A stretch of 10,772 nt of DNA from an uncultured Collinsella sp. GTDB lineage: Bacteria > Actinomycetota > Coriobacteriia > Coriobacteriales > Coriobacteriaceae. The DNA lies in contig USFU01000044.1 of NCBI GenBank assembly GCA_900554135.1, positions 1 to 10,772 of the forward strand, in the 5' to 3' direction. The notes beneath the pieces were generated by a model that was given only the letters and a program-made list of their open reading frames with translations, was not told where the DNA came from and searched no databases. The position numbers and the translations under genes were made by a program. Shown piece by piece: positions 6,005 to 10,772 of the stretch (position 1 is its first letter; each line of letters starts with the position of its first letter).

Positions 6005-7077
6005 CCGCCGAAGCTGATGCCCAGCGCTTTGGCCTCGCGCACCAGATCGCTCTGGGGGTCGACATACTTGAGCTTGCCGGCGACATCCTCGAGCGGCATG
6101 TGGCACATCTTGCCGTCGCGCAGGGCGATCATGTAGCCAAACTCGCCGCGCAGGCAGCCAAGCGCGGCCTCGACGCCGCACTGGGTCGCAAAGATGCGGT
6201 CCTGGGCGTCGGGCTGGCCGCCGCGCTGCGTGTGGCCGGGGATGGCAACGCGGGTCTCGCGACCGGTCTTGGCCTCGATCTCCTTGGCGATGTCGTAGAC
6301 GATCGATGGGCTCGTACGCTCGGCGAGCTTCTTCTTGTACTCCTTCTTGGACAGCGCCGCGTCCTCCTTAGAGATGGCGCCCTCGGCGACGGCCACGATG
6401 GTAAAGCGGCTGCCGGTCTCCATGCGATGCTCGATGGTCTTGATGACCTGGTCCATGTCGTAGGGGATCTCGGGAATCAGGATGACGTCCGCACCGCCCG
6501 CGACACCGGCGTACAGCGGGATCCAGCCAACCTTGTGGCCCATGATCTCGATAACGAACACGCGGCCGTGACTCGAGGCGGTGGTGTGGATGTCGTCGAT
6601 GCACTTGGTGGCGACGTCGATGGCGCTCGTAAAGCCAAACGTCATCTCGGTGCCCCAGGTGTCGTTATCGATGGTCTTGGGCAGGGCGATAACGTTGAGG
6701 CCCTCTTCGCGCAGGCGGTTGGCGGTCTTGGTGGAGCCGTTGCCACCCAGCATAAACAGGCAGTCGAGCTGCAGCTTATGATAGGTGTGGACCATCGCGG
6801 GCACCTTCTCGACGCCGTCGGCCTCGGGAGTGTCCAGACGCTTGAACGGCGTGCGGCTCGTGCCCAAAATGGTGCCGCCGCGGGTGAGGATGCCGCTAAA
6901 ATCGGCGGGCGTCATGACACGGAACCTGCTGTAGATAAGGCCCTGGTATCCGTCCTCAAAACCGTAGATCTCGATAGGTTCTTCGCTATTGGTCATGAGC
7001 GTTTTGACGATGCCGCGCATGGTGGCGTTGAGCGCCTGGCAGTCGCCGCCACTAGTAAGAAGACCGATCCTAAGCAT
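5998..7077 (-). CDS. pfkA: 6-phosphofructokinase, mixed-substrate (group III) type
   Basis: Cytoplasmic glycolytic enzyme converting fructose 6-phosphate to fructose 1,6-bisphosphate. It has 359 residues, with start ATG supported by GGAAGGA upstream. Motifs: the N-terminal nucleotide-binding loop TSGGDCQALNA (8-18), GGTILGTSR (67-75), GGNGS (111-115), the catalytic PKTIDND (133-139, proton-abstracting Asp137), MGHKVGW (179-185), PEIP (202-205) and GHTQRGG (281-287). In this family the residue after GGx predicts the phosphoryl donor: Gly favours ATP, Asp favours pyrophosphate. Gly114 here points to ATP, while Lys134 in PKTIDND is the form shared by group III and pyrophosphate enzymes. Asn113 replaces the usual Asp or Glu at a Mg-nucleotide contact. 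The gene lies alone on the minus strand, 157 bases after the amidase gene, with its own extended -10 and a 12-bp dyad upstream. Donor specificity is inferred, not shown. Confidence 0.94.
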   Translation of the reverse strand: MLRIGLLTSGGDCQALNATMRGIVKTLMTNSEEPIEIYGFEDGYQGLIYSRFRVMTPADFSGILTRGGTILGTSRTPFKRLDTPEADGVEKVPAMVHTYHKLQLDCLFMLGGNGSTKTANRLREEGLNVIALPKTIDNDTWGTEMTFGFTSAIDVATKCIDDIHTTASSHGRVFVIEIMGHKVGWIPLYAGVAGGADVILIPEIPYDMDQVIKTIEHRMETGSRFTIVAVAEGAISKEDAALSKKEYKKKLAERTSPSIVYDIAKEIEAKTGRETRVAIPGHTQRGGQPDAQDRIFATQCGVEAALGCLRGEFGYMIALRDGKMCHMPLEDVAGKLKYVDPQSDLVREAKALGISFGGE

Positions 7078-7096
7078 GGTGAATCCTTCCGGGCAA

Positions 7097-7105
7097 GTTA
7101 TAACA
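7097..7105 (-). promoter_or_regulatory. Extended -10 promoter element for pfkA
   Basis: On the minus strand the bases read TGTTATAAC: a TG dinucleotide one base before TATAAC (five of six to the sigma-70 -10 consensus). It lies about 20 bases before the pfkA start codon. No convincing -35 is present at the right distance; that position falls in the G-rich arm of the dyad at 7116-7148. The resulting leader would be very short. Confidence 0.4.
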
Positions 7106-7115
7106 TGCGCATAAG

Positions 7116-7148
7116 TTTACCCCCGTACACTGTTGATACGGGGGTAAA
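7116..7148. promoter_or_regulatory. Perfect 12-bp dyad upstream of pfkA, operator-like
   Basis: TTTACCCCCGTA (7116-7127) and its exact complement TACGGGGGTAAA (7137-7148) are separated by nine bases. Neither strand has a T-tract after the stem, which argues against a rho-independent terminator. Its place just upstream of the pfkA -10, covering the -35 zone, suggests a binding site for a dimeric repressor or activator, or a leader hairpin if transcription comes through from the amidase gene. Confidence 0.5.
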
Positions 7149-7168
7149 ACGTGTTAGCTCAAATGTAT

Positions 7169-7202
7169 AGAAATGTAAGCAACGTAGAAATGTAAGCAAC
7201 GT
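7169..7202. repeat. Two tandem copies of a 17-bp unit between pfkA and the amidase
   Basis: AGAAATGTAAGCAACGT occurs twice in immediate succession (7169-7185, 7186-7202) with no differences, and a partial echo (AAATGTA) precedes it at 7161-7167. It lies 33 bases beyond the amidase stop on the minus strand. The exact identity suggests a recent slippage duplication or paired binding sites. Confidence 0.8.
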
Positions 7203-7234
7203 CAGGCGAGCGTAAGGACGACGGCGTCAGCTCC

Positions 7235-8320
7235 TTACAGCGCGAAGGCGTCGACGTCGCCCCAGTGGTGGCGCAGCGTAATGGCGGCGGCGGGTTCGGT
7301 ATTGTCAAAGACGACCGACCACTGCGTGTTGCTGGTGATGTCTTCCGGATTGGGCTCTTGCGCCGCAGCGCGTAGGGCTTTCCAAGCGACTGCCTCGTCT
7401 TGGGCACCGACATGGGCGTCAAGGACATTGGCGATGGCGACGGCGCGCTCCCTACCGTGGCCCAGCTCGCCGTTCTTTTGGTTGGGGAGCACCTCGTCCT
7501 CGTAGCAGGCGTAGAAGTTCGTAACCTGGCGCACGGGGGTCGCCTTGCATGCGCGGTCGGGGTCGCGCGGGTCCCACTCCACCACGCGCGCGTCGCCGGC
7601 AGCGTCGTTGATAAAGAAGTGGTAATCGCGTCCGCCCATGGCGTGCATGTCGTAGGCAGAAAGCAGGTCTACGGCCTCCTGCGTGGTGGCGGCACGGTCG
7701 AGCACCAGACGGATGGCGAGCGAGGTATTGATGACGGGGCGTTGCGTGTCCTGGTCGCAGGGCTTGGAATCCAGGGTGAGCACGGCAATGGACACGCCGC
7801 ATTCGTTAACACCGTCGAGCTGGGCAAACGGGCCCATGAGTGCGGCGGCACGTCCGGCGACGGAGTCAAGCGGAGTGTTATCGCCCAGGTTGTTAAGGGC
7901 GGCAAACCCGATGGAGGCATAGCTGCCGCGCGGGTGATTGCGCACCAGCAGCGCCGAGGTGTCGTCCTTAAAGTCGTAATTGCGACCGGTGCGCACGCGG
8001 CCTTCGGCATCTACGGCGACAAAAGCGCTGCAGGCAAACTGGGGCGCCTGGACATGTGCCGGCACACCGGGCAGCACCTGCGCCACCACGGCATCGATAT
8101 AGGCCTGGTCGTCGCGCACGCCAGCGGCGATGATGCGGTCGAGGTCGTAGTCGTAAGCGATGTTGATCGCGTACAGGTCATAGCCATCCTCGTAGCCGGT
8201 CAAGCGTTTGAGCGACGCGACGGACTTGATTTGCTTGCGGTAAACGATGCCGGCGGCAGCGGCAAGGCCGACGGCGACTCCCGCGGCACCGCAGGCGATG
8301 GCAATGTTACGTGGCTTCAT
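7235..8320 (-). CDS. Linear amide C-N hydrolase, choloylglycine hydrolase-like Ntn family, with N-terminal membrane segment
   Basis: An amidase of the N-terminal-nucleophile (choloylglycine hydrolase / penicillin V acylase-like) superfamily. It has 361 residues; the start is supported by GAGAGGAG seven bases before ATG. Residues 5-27 form one hydrophobic helix (signal or anchor), followed by about 70 residues not typical of bile salt hydrolases. The core then begins at Cys97 (FACSAF), followed by GRNYDF (Arg113, Asp116), DGVNECGVSI (Asn172), a helix NTSLAIRLVLDRA (198-210), GRDYHFFINDAAGDARVVEW (230-249), TNFY (Asn268), GRER (Arg290) and the closing TQWSVVFDNTE. These match the nucleophile Cys, Arg, Asp, Asn and Arg positions of the family. 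The nucleophile must become N-terminal, so cleavage before Cys97 is implied. The natural substrate (N-acyl amino acid, bile salt conjugate, beta-lactam or other amide) is unknown. It is divergent from the aminopeptidase gene. Confidence 0.87.
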   Translation of the reverse strand: MKPRNIAIACGAAGVAVGLAAAAGIVYRKQIKSVASLKRLTGYEDGYDLYAINIAYDYDLDRIIAAGVRDDQAYIDAVVAQVLPGVPAHVQAPQFACSAFVAVDAEGRVRTGRNYDFKDDTSALLVRNHPRGSYASIGFAALNNLGDNTPLDSVAGRAAALMGPFAQLDGVNECGVSIAVLTLDSKPCDQDTQRPVINTSLAIRLVLDRAATTQEAVDLLSAYDMHAMGGRDYHFFINDAAGDARVVEWDPRDPDRACKATPVRQVTNFYACYEDEVLPNQKNGELGHGRERAVAIANVLDAHVGAQDEAVAWKALRAAAQEPNPEDITSNTQWSVVFDNTEPAAAITLRHHWGDVDAFAL

Positions 8321-8481
8321 GACGGCTCCTCTCGTCCTGTTAGCGTAATTGTCGCAAAAGGAGCGCGGGCATGATGGCTCAACTTGGTGAGCGGCGCGGG
8401 ATTAAACATGGAATGAAAGGCGCGGCGCTGGCGCGGCGGGGTATGCTGGAGGGGACCATCAACCCAGCGAAAGGGGAGAGC
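8321..8481. other. Divergent intergenic region between amidase and aminopeptidase genes
   Basis: These 161 bases must hold both divergent promoters. A possible plus-strand -10, TATGCT, is at 8442-8447 but has no clear -35. The ribosome site for the aminopeptidase, AAAGGGGAG, ends three bases before its ATG. The reading frame of the aminopeptidase stays open upstream to 8371, but that segment is Gly/Arg-rich and not family-like, so it is treated as non-coding. Confidence 0.4.
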
Positions 8482-9867
8482 ATGACGGATCAGGAAACGC
8501 CCGAGCGCGCGCATGTGACGGCCGATGATATTGAGGCCGCCAACGACCTTATCGACTTTATCGAGGCATGCCCCAGCATGTTCCATACGGCGGCGACCAT
8601 TATGGCCGAGCTCGATGAGGCGGGCTTTACCTACCTGCCCGAGAATGCGGCGTGGGACATCGAGCCGGGCGGGCGTTATTACACGCAGCGCAACACCTCG
8701 AGCGTTATCGCCTTTAAGGTGGGCGAGGACCTGGCCGCGACGTGGGGCGAGGACGGCGTTGCCGGTGACTATCATTTTCAGCTCACGGCGTCGCACAGCG
8801 ATTCGCCGACGTTTAAGGTCAAGGCCGTGCCCGAGCTTGACGGCGCGGGCGAAACGCTGCGCCTGAACACCGAGGCCTACGGCGGCATGATCGACTACAC
8901 CTGGTTCGATCGCCCGCTGGCGCTCGCGGGCCGCGTGCTGGTGCGCGAGGGCGACCGTATTGAGAGCCGTCTGCTTGCCACCGAGCGCGAGGTCGCTATT
9001 ATCCCGAGCCTTGCCATCCACATGAACCGCGGCGTTAACGAGGGCTTTGCGCCCAACCGCGCCGTCGACCTTTGCCCGCTCATCAGCGCCGGCGAGCTTA
9101 AGCAGGGCGACTTTGATGCTCTGATCGCCGACGAGCTGGACGTTGAGCCCGAGCAAATCTTGGGTCGCGACCTGTTCCTGGTCAATCGTCAGGATGCGCG
9201 CATTTGGGGCTGGGCCGACGAGTTTATCTCGACGCCCAAGCTTGATGACCTGGCCTGCGCCTACACCTCGCTGCAGGCATTTTTGGGTGCCGAGAACGCG
9301 CGCGACGTCTCGGTCTTCTGCTGCTTCGATAACGAGGAGGTTGGTTCCGAGACCAAGCAGGGCGCCATGTCGACGTTCTTGGCCGACGCGCTGCGCCGCA
9401 TCAACGGATCGCTGGGCTTTGACGACGAGTCGTATCATCGCGCCCTTGCCGCATCGATGCTCGTGAGCTGCGACAACGCGCATGCCGTGCACCCCAACCA
9501 CGCCGAGAAGTGCGATGCGCGCAACCAGGTTGTGCTCAACGGCGGCATCGTCATCAAGGAAGCCGCCAACCAGCACTACTGCACCGATGCCTTTAGCCGC
9601 GCGGTGTTCCAGGCTATCTGCGATGACGCCGATGTGCCCACGCAGGCCTTCGCCAACAAGAGCGATATGGCCGGCGGCTCCACGCTCGGTAACCTGTCGA
9701 ACATGCAGGCGAGCATGCACGCCGTGGACGCGGGCCTGCCGCAGCTGGCCATGCACTCAAGTTACGAGACCGGCGGCGTACGCGACGTGATGTACGCCAT
9801 CCGCGCTCTCACCGCGTTCTACGAGCGAAACCTAACCATCAACGGCGCCGAAAGCGTAGAGCTCTAA
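8482..9867 (+). CDS. M18-family metallo-aminopeptidase (aspartyl aminopeptidase-like)
   Basis: Cytoplasmic zinc aminopeptidase that removes N-terminal (often acidic) residues from peptides. It has 461 residues from ATG 8482, a usual size for bacterial M18 enzymes of the kind named ApeB. The start is set by AAAGGGGAG directly upstream; an in-frame ATG at 8371 would add 37 residues unlike the family. Motifs: SHSDSPTFKVK (104-114, zinc-binding His105), the substrate-side DRPLALAGR (143-151), PKLDDLA (252-258, bridging Asp), DNEEVGS (283-289, catalytic and metal Glu), SCDNAHAVHP (329-338), GGIVIKEAANQ (354-364), FANKSDMAGGST (390-401) and MHSSYETGG (424-432, final metal His). All metal ligands and the catalytic Glu are present, so it should be active; M18 enzymes typically assemble into large oligomers. 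It is convergent with the dehydrogenase gene and has no operon partners. Confidence 0.95.
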   Translation: MTDQETPERAHVTADDIEAANDLIDFIEACPSMFHTAATIMAELDEAGFTYLPENAAWDIEPGGRYYTQRNTSSVIAFKVGEDLAATWGEDGVAGDYHFQLTASHSDSPTFKVKAVPELDGAGETLRLNTEAYGGMIDYTWFDRPLALAGRVLVREGDRIESRLLATEREVAIIPSLAIHMNRGVNEGFAPNRAVDLCPLISAGELKQGDFDALIADELDVEPEQILGRDLFLVNRQDARIWGWADEFISTPKLDDLACAYTSLQAFLGAENARDVSVFCCFDNEEVGSETKQGAMSTFLADALRRINGSLGFDDESYHRALAASMLVSCDNAHAVHPNHAEKCDARNQVVLNGGIVIKEAANQHYCTDAFSRAVFQAICDDADVPTQAFANKSDMAGGSTLGNLSNMQASMHAVDAGLPQLAMHSSYETGGVRDVMYAIRALTAFYERNLTINGAESVEL

Positions 9868-9873
9868 AATCGA

Positions 9874-9896
9874 CCAAAATGGGATGACAATTTTGG
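9874..9896 (+). terminator. Weak hairpin just after the aminopeptidase stop
   Basis: CCAAAAT (9874-9880) pairs with ATTTTGG (9890-9896) around a nine-base loop and is followed by CAGGTTTTATC. The stem is A/T-rich and short and the T-tract is broken, so it is a marginal intrinsic terminator. It begins seven bases after the stop. Confidence 0.3.
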
Positions 9897-10006
9897 CAGG
9901 TTTTATCTGGGCAAATGCCACAACGCCAACGGCAAGACGGAACTGCTAAGGCTTGCAGATAAAGCTGGCGCCAGCGAAACGTCGCAGGTAGAGCAAAAGT
10001 CAGCGA

Positions 10007-10104
10007 GAGCCCGCCAGGGCGAGCAAGGTGACGTGAAAGAGGAGGGCATAGGCCTTTTGGCCATGCCCGACGATTGAACGTCAGATTGCCGCTCTGGCGG
10101 GCTC
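10007..10104. ncRNA. 98-nt nested hairpin, candidate structured RNA or palindromic element
   Basis: Four helices stack in order. GAGCCCGCCAGGGCG (10007-10021) pairs with 10090-10104 (15 pairs, one G-U). GCAA pairs with TTGC (10023-10026/10086-10089). After a two-by-two internal loop, TGACGT pairs with ACGTCA (10029-10034/10078-10083). After a larger loop, GGGCATAGGCC pairs with GGCCATGCCC around TTTT (10044-10068), with one bulged A. Nothing follows that looks like a T-tract. It lies in the convergent gap between the aminopeptidase and dehydrogenase genes. Which strand, if any, is transcribed is unknown; read-through from either gene could include it. Confidence 0.5.
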
Positions 10105-10117
10105 GCAGCGTCGAGTG

Positions 10118-10145
10118 GTTCCGGCGTTTGTTAAAACGCCGGAAC
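10118..10145 (-). terminator. Perfect 12-bp hairpin after the dehydrogenase gene
   Basis: GTTCCGGCGTTT (10118-10129) and its exact complement (10134-10145) enclose a four-base loop, seven bases beyond the dehydrogenase stop on the minus strand. There is no T-tract after the stem in that direction (CACTCGACGC), so it may serve as a 3' stabilising or weak terminating hairpin. Confidence 0.5.
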
Positions 10146-10152
10146 AGATCCC

Positions 10153-10772
10153 CTAATGTTCGATCCAGCAGCGAAGCGTCTCGCCGGCCTGCAGGTGACG
10201 CAGGTTCTCCGCGGCGATGTCGACGACGTTGTTGAGCGTGGCGGCCAGGTGGAACCAGCCCGAGATATGCGGCGTAATGAGCATGTTAGGCGCATCCCAC
10301 AGGGGGCTTGTCGCAGGCAGCGGCTCGGGATCGGTGACGTCGACCGCGGCGCCGGCGAGATGTCCCGACTCAAGAGCGGCAACCAGATCGTCGGCAACAA
10401 CAAGGTCGCCGCGGCCGCCGTTGGCAAAGAGGGCGCCCGGCCTCATCGCGGCGAAGAACTCGGCGTTCGCCAGACCGCGGGTCTCGGGCGTACTGGGCAT
10501 AAAGGATGCGACGATGTCAGCCTCCGCCAGGCGCTCAGACAGGGCGTCCATGCCGTCCATGTCCTCAAACACAATGGGGTAGACGAGCGGATGGCGCTTG
10601 ATGCCGCGGACGTGTGCGCCCATGCTGCGGCAGAGCGTGGCGAAGTGGCCGCCGATATCGCCCGCGCCCAGCACCAGCACATTGGCGTTTTTGAACGAGG
10701 TGACCGGGCCCAAGTCCTCCCAGCGATGCTCGCGCTGCAGGTCCTGGTAGCCGGGCAGGCGCTTCATCATAG
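10153..10772 (-). CDS. D-2-hydroxyacid dehydrogenase, C-terminal part (5' end outside window)
   Basis: NAD(P)-dependent oxidoreductase that interconverts a 2-keto acid and the D-2-hydroxy acid. The visible 205 residues cover the nucleotide-binding domain and part of the catalytic domain: Rossmann motif GAGDIGG (35-41), NGGRGDLV with catalytic Arg120, DPEPLP with catalytic Glu149, and ITPHISG with catalytic His168. Full-length members have about 310-330 residues, so roughly the first 100 lie beyond the window; the Met codons at the edge are internal. After the Rossmann glycines the strand ends in GIKRH rather than an acidic residue, which in this family leans towards NADP over NAD. The exact substrate (glyoxylate, hydroxypyruvate or another keto acid) cannot be fixed. 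Confidence 0.9.
   Translation of the reverse strand, partial: MMKRLPGYQDLQREHRWEDLGPVTSFKNANVLVLGAGDIGGHFATLCRSMGAHVRGIKRHPLVYPIVFEDMDGMDALSERLAEADIVASFMPSTPETRGLANAEFFAAMRPGALFANGGRGDLVVADDLVAALESGHLAGAAVDVTDPEPLPATSPLWDAPNMLITPHISGWFHLAATLNNVVDIAAENLRHLQAGETLRCWIEH

Noticed and set aside
5665..7170. 501-codon plus-strand open frame across repeat copy 2 and pfkA
   Set aside because: It is the antisense of a clear phosphofructokinase. Its first part translates the repeat and the rest is low-complexity Gly/Ala/Leu/Asp-rich sequence typical of the reverse strand in GC-rich DNA.
7235..8320. Bile salt hydrolase (bsh) identification
   Set aside because: The nucleophile is internal (Cys97) behind a membrane helix instead of Cys2, so only the broader linear amide hydrolase family is supported.
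7400..8374. 324-codon plus-strand open frame opposite the amidase
   Set aside because: Antisense shadow of the Ntn amidase, Gly/Val/His-rich and without motifs or a ribosome-binding site.
8371..8481. 37-residue N-terminal extension of the aminopeptidase
   Set aside because: The ATG at 8482 has a strong AAAGGGGAG site, and the extension is Gly/Arg-rich and unlike the family.
8317..9756. 479-codon minus-strand open frame opposite the aminopeptidase
   Set aside because: The plus strand encodes a full M18 enzyme with all motifs; the antisense frame has no recognisable domain.

Overview
The window looks like a chromosomal segment from a Gram-positive, high-GC gut actinobacterium of the class Coriobacteriia, most probably Collinsella. 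This is inferred from the strongly GC-biased third codon positions, the protein families present, and the many palindromic intergenic repeats. No rRNA or other taxonomic marker is present.

Layout. (1) 1-3278, plus strand: the 3' part of an ABC-transporter ATPase gene, followed with a slight overlap or near-abutment by a roughly 920-residue permease with two FtsX domains. Together they form one export or mechanotransmission-type ABC system of unknown substrate. (2) 3279-5949: an accessory-looking stretch bounded by two directly oriented copies of a 309-bp element (3330-3638 and 5641-5949, about 90% identical by eye, no indels). Between them lie a membrane-anchored XRE-family regulator flanked by two related long perfect or near-perfect hairpins (3668-3732 and 4889-4954), and a small conserved hypothetical gene (5287-5607). 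(3) 5957-8320, minus strand: 6-phosphofructokinase (mixed-substrate, group III type), with a 12-bp inverted repeat upstream, and before it a choloylglycine-hydrolase-like Ntn amidase with an N-terminal membrane segment. (4) 8482-9867, plus strand: an M18-family metallo-aminopeptidase, divergent from the amidase. (5) 9868-10152: a convergent intergenic region with a 98-nt nested hairpin and a perfect 12-bp hairpin. (6) 10153-10772, minus strand: the C-terminal part of a D-2-hydroxyacid dehydrogenase that runs off the window.

The housekeeping genes (phosphofructokinase, aminopeptidase, dehydrogenase) show no evident functional coupling beyond central sugar, peptide and hydroxyacid metabolism. 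The most notable content is between genes. The 309-bp repeat pair carries paired-base changes that preserve complementarity (one full compensatory T-A to C-G change and several G-U substitutions) and two long invariant helices that cross each other. That fits a pseudoknotted structured RNA read from the plus strand, each copy lying just downstream of a plus-strand gene. I regard this as the best candidate here for an undescribed or under-described element.
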